From NCBI GenBank assembly GCA_017560255.1, contig JAFYOI010000058.1, forward strand, positions 1-64,000: DNA of 64,000 bases, in the 5' to 3' direction. Source of the DNA: Clostridia bacterium (GTDB taxonomy: Bacteria; Bacillota; Clostridia; Oscillospirales; Acutalibacteraceae). Shown one piece after another: positions 24,946 to 33,968 of this stretch (positions are counted from its first letter, which is position 1; each line of letters starts with the position of its first letter). The notes under the pieces were generated by a model. That model did no database searches. It was not told the origin of the DNA and saw nothing but the letters and a program-made list of their open reading frames with translations. Position numbers and translations under genes: made by a program.

Positions 24946-26061
24946 CTATCTGAACAACATTGTAAACACAATCAAGGCAAACAAAAATCCAAAATTGAAT
25001 ACAGAAAATTGTGCAATATACTTACCTTTTTTGTCGGGATTGTGTTTTGTATATTCTCTGAAAGTGATAAGGCTTGCAAGCGAGGCTATAAGAGTGCCTG
25101 CGCCGCCAATATTTACGCCGATAAGCAAATCGCCATAATTACCCCCAACGAACTGCGACAAAAGAATCGCTGACGGCACGTTGCTTATCACCTGACAAGA
25201 AAGCGCACTGAATATCAGAGTGTTTTTTTCAAGCAGCGATGAAAACAAATCCCTTACTGCATCTATTCTTGCCATATTGCCCGCAAAAATAAAGAAAAAA
25301 ACAAACGTAAGAAGCAAAGAATAGTCAACGTCCTTGAGTGCTTTGCGGTCAAACAAAAACAAAAACGTCGGTATAATAACAAGTCCGAGCCAAAAAGGTA
25401 TAACGCGGAAAACAATGACTATTGACAACACGAACAAAATAAGATACGCCGCTGTTCTTCTGGGACGAAACACCAGTTCTTCATCTTCAATTGAAAGCGT
25501 TTCGGATTTTACGAAAATAAGGCAGCAAAAAGTTATTAACAAAACCGACAATACAAACGGTGCAAACATAATTCCCATAAACTCGCCCGTTGGGATATTA
25601 AACTTTGTGTAGAGATACAGATTCTGCGGATTACCGAACGGGGTCAGCATTCCGCCAAGGTTTGCTGCGATATTCTGCATTATGAATGTAAACGCCATAT
25701 ATTTTTCTTTACCCGTTGACTTCAAAACGAAATAACCAAGTGGCAAAAACGTGAGCAGCGCCATATCGTTGGCAATAAGCATTGAACCGATAAAGGTTAT
25801 GTAAACAAGAACGAGAATGGCCGCGCGTATCGTTTTGAAATGTTCAACGATTTTCCTCGCCAGCATATAGAAAAAACCAATATTATTCAGCGCACAAACA
25901 ATTGCAAGCACACAGAAAAGACAGGTTAAAGTTTTAAAATCAAAATAGTCGACGTAAGCCGCATCGGGCGGTACTATAAACGACGTTACAACCGCTGCAC
26001 AAAAAGCAATTACGGCAACTATATTCTTTTTTAAAAAGCACAGTATTTTACTGTCAGTCAT
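24946..26061 (-). CDS. ArsB/NhaD-superfamily anion permease-like membrane protein
   Basis: About 371 residues with 10-12 membrane helices, of the ion transporter superfamily that includes ArsB, CitMHS and NhaD. Landmarks are IANDMALLTFLPLGYFVL and QNIAANLGGMLTPFGNPQNLYLY (near residues 98-150), with a second VISNVPSAILLSQF half-repeat, an inverted-repeat layout usual in this superfamily. I choose the ATG at 26061, which has AGAGGCG upstream; a TTG at 26082 would overlap that SD. No arsR or arsenate reductase is adjacent, so the substrate, possibly a carboxylate or a cation/proton exchange, is open. Confidence 0.85.
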   Translation of the reverse strand: MTDSKILCFLKKNIVAVIAFCAAVVTSFIVPPDAAYVDYFDFKTLTCLFCVLAIVCALNNIGFFYMLARKIVEHFKTIRAAILVLVYITFIGSMLIANDMALLTFLPLGYFVLKSTGKEKYMAFTFIMQNIAANLGGMLTPFGNPQNLYLYTKFNIPTGEFMGIMFAPFVLSVLLITFCCLIFVKSETLSIEDEELVFRPRRTAAYLILFVLSIVIVFRVIPFWLGLVIIPTFLFLFDRKALKDVDYSLLLTFVFFFIFAGNMARIDAVRDLFSSLLEKNTLIFSALSCQVISNVPSAILLSQFVGGNYGDLLIGVNIGGAGTLIASLASLITFREYTKHNPDKKGKYIAQFSVFNFGFLFALIVFTMLFR

Positions 26062-26163
26062 AAACTTATTCGCCTCTGTCAACTAAATTCATAATATTGC
26101 CAACGCGCATTTTACTACATTTATTTACAGATTTCAACTGTATTTTCTAAACTTATAGCGAAA

Positions 26164-26197
26164 ACAAAAAAGATGCGAGAGATTAAAAATCCCTCAC
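26164..26197 (-). terminator. Weak terminator overlapping the stop of the 169-residue membrane protein
   Basis: Imperfect hairpin TGCGAGAGATT against AATCCCTCACA, with the stop codon in its loop region, followed on the minus strand by a run of T. One internal mismatch. Confidence 0.5.
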
Positions 26198-26692
26198 ACC
26201 TTCATTATTAACATTACGACGCAGTATTGACACAATCTCTGCCAACTGTTCCTTATCCAAATCAGCAAACCGTTCCTTAAACATATCACCGTTTTTTAAC
26301 TTGAATTCATAATATACTATTTCACCATCACCATAGATCACGCTACGGCTGACAAATACTTTTTGTTCAAAGCTGACAATATCGGAAAAGTATATCTCCA
26401 TTCTGTTATCACGAAGTCTTGATTTACCGTTATTAATGTTTGTAATTTTTCTGGTTGCGTACGTCAAACGGATTTTTGTATCATATATCCTGATTCTACT
26501 GAAACGTTTGATTAAAAAAACAGGCAGTGCAATAACACCAAAGATTCCACTATTAAGAACCAAAAGAAAACATAACTCTTCCCCAAGCAGTCCAAACATC
26601 CCACCCGAAGAACCAGCAACGATAAGCAACGCGCATACAATTGAGATTATCAAAGATACTCGTTCCGTTTTTCCTTGATATTCTTTTATCAT
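26183..26692 (-). CDS. Membrane protein of unknown function (169 residues)
   Basis: Two membrane helices (about residues 12-30 and 38-62) are followed by a ~100-residue cytoplasmic domain of alternating strands (RIRIYDTKIRLTYATRK, MEIYFSDIVSFEQKV, GEIVYYEFKLKNG) that resembles bacterial PH-like (bPH2) domains. That likeness is by eye. GGGAGAACG precedes the ATG. It is a single gene between the permease and pdxY. No function is proposed. Confidence 0.7.
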   Translation of the reverse strand: MIKEYQGKTERVSLIISIVCALLIVAGSSGGMFGLLGEELCFLLVLNSGIFGVIALPVFLIKRFSRIRIYDTKIRLTYATRKITNINNGKSRLRDNRMEIYFSDIVSFEQKVFVSRSVIYGDGEIVYYEFKLKNGDMFKERFADLDKEQLAEIVSILRRNVNNEGVRDF

Positions 26693-26759
26693 TTACGTTC
26701 TCCCCTGCCAAATTAAAGTTTCTTTTATTATATATCTTTGCGTATCATTTTTCAATACA

Positions 26760-26789
26760 AAAAGCCCCCTTGGAACAAGGGCGCTTTTT
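26760..26789 (-). terminator. Terminator of pdxY
   Basis: Stem AAAAGCCCCCTTG/CAAGGGCGCTTTTT with one mismatch, loop GAA, with T-runs on the minus strand. It lies 12 bases after the pdxY stop. Confidence 0.85.
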
Positions 26790-26800
26790 GATACTCAAAA

Positions 26801-27628
26801 CTAAAGCATATTTATAAGATCGCTGATTGCGGTTTCAAACTTTACACCATACCAGTGAGATTCATCTCCCTGTGTGTTTTCAATACACTTGACTGTGTAG
26901 TCTGCGGCAATTTTTGCGGAATCAAAAGCAGATCTGCCCCTGAGCAAAGCACCTACAAATGCGGACGCATAAACGTCACCTGTGCCATGGCAACCGTTTG
27001 CAATCTTGCGATGCTCATAATAAGCATATTCACCGTCTTCATAAACAACAACACCGGTTGTTATGTCAGTATAACTTACACCCGTCAGCACAACTTTCTT
27101 AGCGCCGCTATCTGTAAGACTTTTACAGATATCAAGAATGTATTCTTTGTCATATTCCGTCTTGTAAGGCATACCGGTGAGGAAACAAGCCTCCGTAATG
27201 TTCGGGAGAAGAATATCGGCACAGAAACAGATTTTCTTCATCGCTTCAACGTAATCCATATCAAAGATTGAATAAAGAACACCATTGTCAGCCATTGCGG
27301 GATCAATAACCGTAACGCCACCCTCTTTAAGGCAGGTATCGATAATATCTTTAACGTAATCAACCTGCTTTATGCTGCCGAGATACCCTGTGTATACTGC
27401 GTCAAATTTAATCCCCTCTTTACACCAATGCTGTGCAATAGCAGGCATATCGTCCGTCAAATCACGGAAAGTAAACCCGCTGAAACCAGCCGTATGAGTT
27501 GACAATACAGCAGACGGTAAAACTGCGGTTTCAACGCCGCAAGCAGACAAAATCGGAAGAGCAACTGTCAAAGAACACTGTCCAACACAGGAAATATCCT
27601 GAACAGTCAATATGCGCTTGTAATCCAT
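26801..27628 (-). CDS. pdxY: Pyridoxamine/pyridoxal kinase
   Basis: A ribokinase-fold kinase that phosphorylates pyridoxal, pyridoxamine or pyridoxine to the cofactor form (PLP salvage). Landmarks are RILTVQDISCVGQCSLT at the N-terminus, LPSAVLSTHTAGF, GYLGS, VIDPAMADNG and the anion-hole motif NGCHGTGDVYASAF (Asp is the catalytic base, near residue 224). The ATG at 27628 has CAGGGGTG about ten bases upstream; the ATG at 27649 would add seven residues that encode the SD. Length (275) is usual. Its own promoter is visible upstream. Confidence 0.93.
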   Translation of the reverse strand: MDYKRILTVQDISCVGQCSLTVALPILSACGVETAVLPSAVLSTHTAGFSGFTFRDLTDDMPAIAQHWCKEGIKFDAVYTGYLGSIKQVDYVKDIIDTCLKEGGVTVIDPAMADNGVLYSIFDMDYVEAMKKICFCADILLPNITEACFLTGMPYKTEYDKEYILDICKSLTDSGAKKVVLTGVSYTDITTGVVVYEDGEYAYYEHRKIANGCHGTGDVYASAFVGALLRGRSAFDSAKIAADYTVKCIENTQGDESHWYGVKFETAISDLINML

Positions 27629-27672
27629 AGAATATACACCCCTGATCATTTTATCACTAAATCACAAGAAAG

Positions 27673-27701
27673 AATATAACATCATTTGGTATTATTTTCA
27701 A
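27673..27701 (-). promoter_or_regulatory. Promoter of pdxY
   Basis: On the minus strand TTGAAA (27701-27696) and TATATT (27678-27673), 17 bases apart, about 45 bases before the start. Confidence 0.65.
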
Positions 27702-27748
27702 TCATCAGATAGATTTATTTCGATAAGACCAGATTTAGTGCAAATATT

Positions 27749-27949
27749 TTACAGGACCTTGTATCCCTCGTCCTCAACAACTTTTTTGAGAACATCATCT
27801 GCAACCGACTCTTTAAGAATCACAACAGCAGTACCGTCGATATGATTGGCAACTGCTGACTCAACCTGCGGCAACGTTTCCAACGCCTTTTTAACGTGCG
27901 CCTCACAACGAGGGCACATCATACCTTCAATTTTCATTACCTTTTCCAT
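27749..27949 (-). CDS. copZ: Candidate separate CopZ-like copper chaperone from an internal start in copA
   Basis: Within the copA frame an AAGGAG (27964-27959) lies nine bases ahead of an in-frame ATG at 27949. It would yield a 66-residue protein that starts [15 protein letters not shown] and is exactly one HMA domain with CxxC. The 20 residues before it ([14 protein letters not shown]) look like a linker or converted intergenic DNA. CopZ normally passes Cu(I) to CopA. Internal translation is inference; the fused form alone is also possible. Confidence 0.5.
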   Translation of the reverse strand: MEKVMKIEGMMCPRCEAHVKKALETLPQVESAVANHIDGTAVVILKESVADDVLKKVVEDEGYKVL

Positions 27950-30232
27950 TCTGAAATTCTCCTTTTCAATATTTTTTATATCGTTACACTTTCCGTCTGC
28001 TTCAACTTTAAAAAAATTAAGACGTAAAGCATTCGTTACAACACAAAAACTCGACAAACTCATTGCTGCCGCACCAAACATCGGATTAAGCCCCCAACCA
28101 AGCAAAGAAACAAATGCTCCTGCGGCAAGTGGAATTCCGATTATATTGTAAATAAACGCCCAAAACAAATTCTGACGAATTATACGGAGTGTTGATTTAC
28201 TAAGGCGAATCGCGTTAACAACGTCTACAAGTTCATTATGCATTAAAACAACCTGCGCGGCATCAATTGCAACATCCGCGCCCGCACCGATCGCAACGCC
28301 AATATCGGCGCTTATCAAAGCGGGAGCGTCATTTATTCCGTCGCCAACCATCGCAACCATTCCATTATTTTTGAGAGATGCAATTACCGACTCTTTACCA
28401 TCTGGTAAAACGTCGGAAACAACCTCGTCAATACCGACCTTTTCAGCAATTGCACGTGCGGTTTTATGATTATCTCCCGTCAGCATAACAACCTTTATAC
28501 CCATACTTTTAAGTTTATCAATCGCTTCTGCGCTATCATCTTTTATAGTGTCGGCAACTGCGATTATTCCCAAAAGTTCGTTATCCCTTGAGAAAAGCAG
28601 CGGCGTCTTGCCTTGCTCCGAAAGCAAATCAAGATGTGCTTTTACGGGTTCGGAAATATCGGTAAACCGTGAAATAAACGCAAGGTTTCCGCCCGCGACT
28701 ACTCTTCCGTCAAGTTCGGCGCAAAGACCGTTTCCCGCAACTGCTTCAAAATTCTGCATTTCAAAAAGTTTTATTTTATCTGTACTCGCTTTTCTCAACA
28801 CCGCTTTTGCAAGCGGATGTTCGCTCTTCTGTTCAAGCGAAGCGGACAATGCCAAAAGAACTTCTTCTGTGCATCCGTCAAAAGTAATAACGTCCGTGAC
28901 CTCGGGCTCACCTTTCGTTATCGTACCCGTTTTATCAAGAGCAACTACCCTCACTTTTCCCATTTGTTCAAGTGATTGAGCGGTTTTGAAAAGCATTCCG
29001 TTTTTTGCTCCGACACCGTTTCCTACCATTATTGCAACGGGAGTCGCAAGTCCCAACGCACAAGGACAACTGATTACAAGTATGGATATTGCATGTTTAA
29101 GCGCTATTCCTACGTCGTAACCGAGTATTAGCCAGATTATAGCGGTAATCACCGCTATAGCAATAACAACCGGCACGAATACACCCGAAACCCTGTCCGC
29201 AATTTTCGCTACGGGCGCTTTCGTTGCCGCAGCATCGCTCATCATTTTAATTATCTGTGAAAATGTCGTATCTTCTCCAACTCTTGATGCCCGACAAAGA
29301 AGATAACCTGACGTATTCGTTGTGGCGGCATAGACACTGTCCCCAACATTTTTATCAACAGGAATACTCTCACCCGTCAATGCGGACTCATTGACTGCGC
29401 TCATACCATCGACAACAAAGCCGTCAACGGCAATATTTTCGCCCGGTCTGACAGCAAACAAGTCGCCTTTTTTCACCGTATCTATCGGTACTTCTTTCTC
29501 TACACCGTCAACAACAACGGTCGCTGTCTTAGGTGCAAGTTTCATAAGACTCTTCAGTGCATCAGTAGTCTTGCCCTTTGAACGTGCCTCAAGCATTTTA
29601 CCGACAGTTATAAGAGTCAATATCATTGCGGCGGATTCAAAATAAAACCCGTGAGAAAGTTCCACCACTTTTTCGTAATTACCCGCAACTTGCGCGCCGC
29701 TCATCGCCAAAAGTACGTATACACTGTATCCGAAAGAAACACCAGAGCCAAGCGCAACCAAAGTATCCATATTCGGAGAACGGTTGATGATTCCTTTGAC
29801 CCCATTTATAAAAAACTTTTGGTTTATAACAAGCACAGCGGTAGATAAAATCATTTGAACAATTCCGACCGCTATATGATTGCCTTCAAAAAACGCCGGC
29901 AACGGAAACCCCCACATAGAGTGACCCATTGAAACGTACATTAGAAACAAAAGTATCACAAGCGAGGCAACAAGTCTGCTCTTTAAAACCGGGGTTTCTC
30001 TATCTTCAAGAGAATCTTCGCCTGCTGATTTATTTCCTTTAAGGGACGCCCCGTAACCCGCCGCAACTACCGCAGCGATAATCTGCGCTTCATCCGCAGT
30101 TCCTTCAACACCCATTGAATTGGTCAGAAGGCTCACCGAGCAGGTTGTAACTCCATCAACTGCCAGAACAGCCTTTTCCACGCGGGCACTGCAGGCGGCG
30201 CAGGTCATCCCCGTCACGTTATATTGTTTCAT
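27749..30232 (-). CDS. copA: Copper-translocating P1B ATPase fused to a C-terminal CopZ-like domain
   Basis: A Cu(I) exporter of about 827 residues. I place the start at the ATG at 30232; the preceding 20 codons lack a ribosome site. Residues 1-65 are a heavy-metal-associated domain with [15 protein letters not shown]. Eight helices follow, including the ion-binding CPC in [12 protein letters not shown], then [14 protein letters not shown] (phosphorylated Asp), TGEs in [16 protein letters not shown] (HP motif) and [12 protein letters not shown]. The last 66 residues form a second HMA domain with [15 protein letters not shown], which is normally a separate copper chaperone, CopZ. The join carries its own SD and ATG (see next entry). 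A two-copy direct repeat lies in its promoter. Copper resistance is the expected role. Confidence 0.93.
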   Translation of the reverse strand: MKQYNVTGMTCAACSARVEKAVLAVDGVTTCSVSLLTNSMGVEGTADEAQIIAAVVAAGYGASLKGNKSAGEDSLEDRETPVLKSRLVASLVILLFLMYVSMGHSMWGFPLPAFFEGNHIAVGIVQMILSTAVLVINQKFFINGVKGIINRSPNMDTLVALGSGVSFGYSVYVLLAMSGAQVAGNYEKVVELSHGFYFESAAMILTLITVGKMLEARSKGKTTDALKSLMKLAPKTATVVVDGVEKEVPIDTVKKGDLFAVRPGENIAVDGFVVDGMSAVNESALTGESIPVDKNVGDSVYAATTNTSGYLLCRASRVGEDTTFSQIIKMMSDAAATKAPVAKIADRVSGVFVPVVIAIAVITAIIWLILGYDVGIALKHAISILVISCPCALGLATPVAIMVGNGVGAKNGMLFKTAQSLEQMGKVRVVALDKTGTITKGEPEVTDVITFDGCTEEVLLALSASLEQKSEHPLAKAVLRKASTDKIKLFEMQNFEAVAGNGLCAELDGRVVAGGNLAFISRFTDISEPVKAHLDLLSEQGKTPLLFSRDNELLGIIAVADTIKDDSAEAIDKLKSMGIKVVMLTGDNHKTARAIAEKVGIDEVVSDVLPDGKESVIASLKNNGMVAMVGDGINDAPALISADIGVAIGAGADVAIDAAQVVLMHNELVDVVNAIRLSKSTLRIIRQNLFWAFIYNIIGIPLAAGAFVSLLGWGLNPMFGAAAMSLSSFCVVTNALRLNFFKVEADGKCNDIKNIEKENFRMEKVMKIEGMMCPRCEAHVKKALETLPQVESAVANHIDGTAVVILKESVADDVLKKVVEDEGYKVL

Positions 30233-30250
30233 AAAACTCACCGTTTCGCT

Positions 30251-30309
30251 TTTAAACTTAATTTCTTTTAAACTTAATTTAATTATACTCAAAAAAACAA
30301 TAAATTCAA
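30251..30309 (-). promoter_or_regulatory. copA promoter with a 14-bp direct repeat
   Basis: On the minus strand TTGAAT (30309-30304) and TATAAT (30287-30282) are 16 bases apart. Just downstream the 14-bp sequence TTTAAACTTAATTT occurs twice (30251-30264 and 30267-30280), 16 bases apart in register. This position over the transcription start would suit a repressor; which one is unknown. Confidence 0.6.
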
Positions 30310-30320
30310 GAACACAAAAA

Positions 30321-30346
30321 GGAAGCGTATAAGTTTATACGCTTCC
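30321..30346 (-). terminator. Terminator of the feo operon
   Basis: A 12-bp perfect stem GGAAGCGTATAA/TTATACGCTTCC followed by T5 on the minus strand, nine bases after the last feo gene. Confidence 0.88.
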
Positions 30347-30354
30347 CAAGGATT

Positions 30355-30528
30355 CTATTTTTTCCCGTGGCAGGAGTCACTCATAGGACAACCACCGCAG
30401 CCGCAACTGCACGACGATTTGCCTTTTCGTTTATCCCGTATCATTTTGAAAACAACCGCGCCGACAATCACTGCAACAATAAGTAGAATGATTATTGATG
30501 CAATATTGGAAACAATCCATTCAACCAT
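30355..30528 (-). CDS. FeoB-associated Cys-rich membrane protein
   Basis: A 57-residue protein that is the third gene of the feo operon, 21 bases behind feoB, with GAAAGGGTGG ahead of its ATG. One membrane helix (about residues 8-28) is followed by a basic stretch KMIRDKRKGK and a Cys-rich end (CSCGCGGCP...SC). This is the layout of the FeoB-associated Cys-rich family of Clostridia. Its role is not settled; it may help Fe(II) delivery or assembly of FeoB. Confidence 0.88.
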   Translation of the reverse strand: MVEWIVSNIASIIILLIVAVIVGAVVFKMIRDKRKGKSSCSCGCGGCPMSDSCHGKK

Positions 30529-30549
30529 TGGTTGCCACCCTTTCTTTTA

Positions 30550-32691
30550 TTATTTCACAAGTTTATTTTCATATCTGTTTTTACGGACAAGCAGATATAT
30601 TACTGCAGCAAGGAGAACAAACGCAACAACCGTCCAAGCCGTGAAAACGCCTGAAAAAAGCATTCCGATATGATAAATAACCAACGATACAACGTACGCT
30701 AAAGCCGTCATATATCCAATTGCAAAGAAAGTCCATTTTGAACTGTTCATTTCTTTCGCTATTGCACCCATTGCTGCAAAACACGGAGCGCAAAGTAAGT
30801 TGAAAACCATAAACGAGAAGCCGGAAAGTGCGCTTCCTCCAAAGAACTCAACACCCATATTTACAAAATCTTCCGAATTCTGCGCCATTGAAGACAGAGA
30901 ACCGAACGCGCCGACAATTTCTTCTTTTGCAACAAAGCCAAGAATTGTTGCAACTGTCGCTTGCCAGTTTCCAAATCCAAGGGGCTTGAATATTACAGAA
31001 ATTGCACCGCCGATAAGCTGAAGAATCGATCTGACACCCGTTTCCTGAGTAATATAATGGAAACCGCCCTCAAACGAAAGAGAGTTGAGTACCCAAAGCA
31101 CAACGCCCGCAATTACGATGACGGAACTTGCTCGCTTCACAAAGCCCCATCCACGCTCCCAGGTAGCGCGCAAAACATTGCTGAGAACAGGCATATGATA
31201 CGGGGGAAGTTCCATAACAAAAGGCGCGGGGTCACCTGAAAATGCCTTTGTCTTTTTAAGAATTATGCCCGAAATAACAACCGCTGCAATACCGATAAGA
31301 TACGCCGATGTTGCAATCCAAGCGCTGTTGCCGAACAATGCGCCCGCAATAAATCCGACAACGGGCATCTTGGCTCCACAAGGAATAAAACACGTTGTCA
31401 TAATAGTCATTCTACGGTCACGCTCATTCTCAATCGTACGGGAAGCCATAATACCCGGCACGCCGCATCCCGACGCTACAAGCATTGGAATAAAACTCTT
31501 GCCCGAAAGACCGAGTTTGCGGAAAAGTTTATCCATAATAAACGCAACTCGTGACATATATCCGATATTTTCAAGAATAGACAAAAGAAAAAACAGTATA
31601 AACATCTGCGGCACAAATCCGAGTACTGAGCCGATGCCGCCGATTATTCCGTCTGTGATAAGACTTGTAAGCCATTCCCAACAACCGATATTTTCAAGCA
31701 AAGATGTAACACCGGGGATAATCCACCCGTCAAACACGGTACCTGTCATAAACTCAACCGTCCAAGCACCGACGGTACCGATTGAGATTGTGTAAACAAG
31801 GAACATTACAATTGCAAAAATCGGCAGAGCAAGAATCCTGTTTGTTACTACTCTGTCAATTTTGTCGGAGACTTTAAGACGGTTTGCCGACCTTTTCTTG
31901 CAATTCTGCTTTACTACGGAAACTATGTAGTCATATCGGTCGTTTGTTATAATCGCTTCGGCATCGTCATCAAGTTCCTGTTCAACCGATACAATATCGT
32001 TTTCAATATGTTCTATAATTTCAGGGGATATATTGAGTTGCTTGATAACTTTTTGGTCGCGTTCAAAAATCTTTACCGCATACCAGCGCTGACGTTCAGC
32101 GGGCATACTGTGAACTGTTGCCTCCTCAATATGCGCTAAAGCATGCTCAACCGTACCCGAAAAAATGTTACGCGGTACAACTTTACCGAGCATCGCCGCT
32201 TCAATTGCCGCATGAGCCGCCTCCATAATCCCATCGCCTTTAAGAGCGGAAATTTCGACAATCTTGCAACCCAACCTGCGAGAAAGCCCGTCAATATTGA
32301 TTTCATCCCCGTTCTTGCGAACAATATCCATCATATTGACTGCGATAACAACGGGAATTCCAAGTTCCATAAGTTGAGTTGTAAGGTAGAGGTTTCTTTC
32401 GATATTGGTTCCGTCCACAATATTCAAAATAACATCCGGGCGCTCTTCAAGAAGATATTCACGCGCAACTACCTCCTCCAACGTATAGGGAGATAAGGAG
32501 TAAATTCCCGGAAGGTCTGTAATGGTTACATCTTTATTCTTCTTTAACTTGCCTTCCTTCTTCTCCACGGTAACACCCGGCCAGTTACCCACGTACTGAT
32601 TAGAACCCGTCAAAGCATTGAAAAGCGTTGTTTTTCCGCTGTTAGGATTTCCGGCAAGGGCAATTCGAATCTGCGTCATATCCTTTTCCAT
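30550..32691 (-). CDS. feoB: Ferrous iron transport protein B
   Basis: A 713-residue Fe(II) transporter. The N-terminal G domain has GNPNSGKTTLFNALTG (G1), WPGVTVEKKEG (G2/G3 start), DLPGIYSL, and NMMD (G4); a GDI helix region follows to about residue 270. About ten helices include the paired Gate motifs with conserved Cys (SGCGVPGIMASRT, CFIPCGAKMPV and LLCAPCFAAMGAIAKE). ATG at 32691 has AAGGAG nine bases upstream. It follows feoA with an ~80-base gap that contains a palindromic operator. Confidence 0.97.
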   Translation of the reverse strand: MEKDMTQIRIALAGNPNSGKTTLFNALTGSNQYVGNWPGVTVEKKEGKLKKNKDVTITDLPGIYSLSPYTLEEVVAREYLLEERPDVILNIVDGTNIERNLYLTTQLMELGIPVVIAVNMMDIVRKNGDEINIDGLSRRLGCKIVEISALKGDGIMEAAHAAIEAAMLGKVVPRNIFSGTVEHALAHIEEATVHSMPAERQRWYAVKIFERDQKVIKQLNISPEIIEHIENDIVSVEQELDDDAEAIITNDRYDYIVSVVKQNCKKRSANRLKVSDKIDRVVTNRILALPIFAIVMFLVYTISIGTVGAWTVEFMTGTVFDGWIIPGVTSLLENIGCWEWLTSLITDGIIGGIGSVLGFVPQMFILFFLLSILENIGYMSRVAFIMDKLFRKLGLSGKSFIPMLVASGCGVPGIMASRTIENERDRRMTIMTTCFIPCGAKMPVVGFIAGALFGNSAWIATSAYLIGIAAVVISGIILKKTKAFSGDPAPFVMELPPYHMPVLSNVLRATWERGWGFVKRASSVIVIAGVVLWVLNSLSFEGGFHYITQETGVRSILQLIGGAISVIFKPLGFGNWQATVATILGFVAKEEIVGAFGSLSSMAQNSEDFVNMGVEFFGGSALSGFSFMVFNLLCAPCFAAMGAIAKEMNSSKWTFFAIGYMTALAYVVSLVIYHIGMLFSGVFTAWTVVAFVLLAAVIYLLVRKNRYENKLVK

Positions 32692-32711
32692 AACGATTTT
32701 CTCCTTCCAGC

Positions 32712-32727
32712 GTTAGCATAGGCTAAC
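32712..32727. promoter_or_regulatory. Palindromic operator between feoA and feoB
   Basis: GTTAGC-ATAG-GCTAAC, the same core as the palindrome at 33043 upstream of feoA. It lies between the feoA stop and the feoB ribosome site. A DtxR-family binding site is likely because the regulator gene is adjacent. Confidence 0.7.
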
Positions 32728-32769
32728 TGCATCCCAATAAAATACGGGGAAACTTCCCCATTTAATGAT

Positions 32770-32991
32770 TTAAGCAATTTCTATCATTTCAGCATCCGCT
32801 TTACGAATAGAAAGTTCGTAGCCACGAACGTTAATTTCAATAGGATCGCCAAACGGAGCAACCTTACGGATACACACCTCAACGCCCTTTGTAATCCCCA
32901 TATCCATAATGCGACGTTTAAGTGCGCCCTCACTATGAATCTTTTTAACCGTGACGGTTTTGCCAATTTTTACATCATTAAGTGTTTTCAT
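32770..32991 (-). CDS. feoA: Ferrous iron transport protein A
   Basis: A 73-residue SH3-like protein that supports FeoB. The family pattern is visible: LNDVKIGKTVTVKKI, LKRRIMDMGITKGVEV, and GDPIEINVRGYELSIRKADAEMI. GGAGGT lies nine bases ahead of the ATG. It is first in the feoA-feoB-Cys-rich protein operon. Two palindromic operators lie upstream, one over the -35. Confidence 0.95.
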   Translation of the reverse strand: MKTLNDVKIGKTVTVKKIHSEGALKRRIMDMGITKGVEVCIRKVAPFGDPIEINVRGYELSIRKADAEMIEIA

Positions 32992-33029
32992 AATACTAAT
33001 ACCTCCATTGACAAAATCAAATAATTTAA

Positions 33030-33092
33030 ATTATAATCAGTAATTAGCATAGGCTAACTGTAAGGCATAAAATATAGTTAGCGTTCGCTAAC
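33030..33092 (-). promoter_or_regulatory. feo promoter with two DtxR-type operators
   Basis: On the minus strand TATAAT (33035-33030) pairs with TTAGCC (33057-33052) at 16 bases. That -35 is part of the palindrome TTAGC-ATAG-GCTAA (33044-33057). A second palindrome GTTAGCG-TT-CGCTAAC lies at 33077-33092, centre to centre about 34 bases, roughly three helical turns. This arrangement suits iron-dependent repression by the divergent regulator. Confidence 0.75.
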
Positions 33093-33167
33093 TCAGTATA
33101 GAATATACCTTTTTTTCCCTTTTGTCAAGACATTTTTAAAAAATTTCTATTTACCCTCCCCGCTCGC

Positions 33168-33196
33168 TTGAAAACATAATTACTTTATGGTATTAT
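33168..33196 (+). promoter_or_regulatory. Promoter of the DtxR-family regulator
   Basis: TTGAAA (33168-33173) and TATTAT (33191-33196), 17 bases apart. No GTTAGC-type palindrome overlaps it, so the regulator does not obviously repress itself. Confidence 0.65.
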
Positions 33197-33226
33197 GTAT
33201 TAGATTTTTTAAAGGAGAAATATTTT

Positions 33227-33598
33227 ATGCGTTTGCAGGAATCCGGAGAAATGTATATTGAAACCATACATATCCTTTCTAAAACTAAATCAGTTGTCCG
33301 TTCTGTTGACATTGGAGAATATATGGGTTATTCAAAGCCTTCCGTCAGTCGCGCCGTGGGTCTGCTTAAAAACGGTGGATTTATAAACGTTGATAAAGAC
33401 GGTCATATCACTCTTACTGACTGCGGTCTTGCGCTTGCCGAAAAAATTTACGATCGTCACAAAGTTCTGACAAATATTCTCACCTCCCTCGGTGTCAGTG
33501 AAAAAACCGCCGCAGAAGATGCTTGCAGAATTGAGCACGTTATAAGCGACGAATCCTTTGAAGCGATGAAAAAACATCTCAATAATACCAATAAATAA
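33227..33598 (+). CDS. DtxR/MntR-family metal-dependent transcription regulator
   Basis: A 123-residue protein with the winged-helix N-terminus of DtxR (SGEMYIETIHILSK, then VRSVDIGEYMGYSKPSVSRAVGLLKNGGFI) and the dimer/metal domain (EKIYDRHKVLTNILTSLGV, DACRIEHVISDESFEAM). The E-C-x-I-E-H type motif here reads DACRIEHVIS, and HKVLT holds another ligand, so metal binding is likely. It lacks the SH3-like third domain and is MntR-sized. AAAGGAG lies before the ATG. Being divergent from feoA, which has three palindromes, it is the probable iron regulator of feo. Confidence 0.9.
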   Translation: MRLQESGEMYIETIHILSKTKSVVRSVDIGEYMGYSKPSVSRAVGLLKNGGFINVDKDGHITLTDCGLALAEKIYDRHKVLTNILTSLGVSEKTAAEDACRIEHVISDESFEAMKKHLNNTNK

Positions 33599-33615
33599 AG
33601 TTCAAAAAAATTTTA

Positions 33616-33644
33616 TTGACAGATTTTTTTGCAAATGATATAAT
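33616..33644 (+). promoter_or_regulatory. Sigma-A promoter of the T-box ilvA operon
   Basis: TTGACA (33616-33621) and TATAAT (33639-33644), 17 bases apart, both perfect. Confidence 0.9.
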
Positions 33645-33650
33645 AAACCG

Positions 33651-33925
33651 AATTTTAATAAAGGCTGTGACGAAGACGGTCAAGGCAAAAACTTTTCAGA
33701 GAGCCGATGGTTGCTGAGAATCGGTAGGTTTACCCTTAACGACTTATCCCTTCCGAGCCGAAGGTCCGAAAGCGAATGTAAGTAGATACCTTCCGTGATT
33801 GCTGCGTAAAGGCATAGGAATTGACTGATTCCAAGAAAGTGGCAGTTCTATACTGCAATTTGAGTGGTACCGCGAGTGTTTTCACCCGTCTCAAAGCAAT
33901 CTTTGGGACGGGTATTTTTTTATTT
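33651..33925 (+). promoter_or_regulatory. T-box leader upstream of ilvA
   Basis: A tRNA-sensing leader of about 275 bases. The Stem I part includes AGAGAGCCGATGGTTGCTGAGAATCGG-like sequence (33697 onward). The T-box itself, TGAGTGGTACCGCG, lies at 33861-33874, and a terminator (ACCCGTC...GACGGGT, then a T run) at 33884-33920. A candidate specifier is ATC (Ile) at 33746-33748 in the TTATCCC context before CCGAGCC, which fits ilvA. The exact specifier needs folding. Confidence 0.93.
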
Positions 33926-33968
33926 TATTTTGCCTATAATTCATTTATATAATTAAGGAGTTATTTTT

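Noticed and set aside
27749..30232. CopA-CopZ fusion as a sequencing or frame error
   Set aside because: The two domains are in the same frame, with no repeat or homopolymer at the join, and an extra SD at the join suggests real structure.
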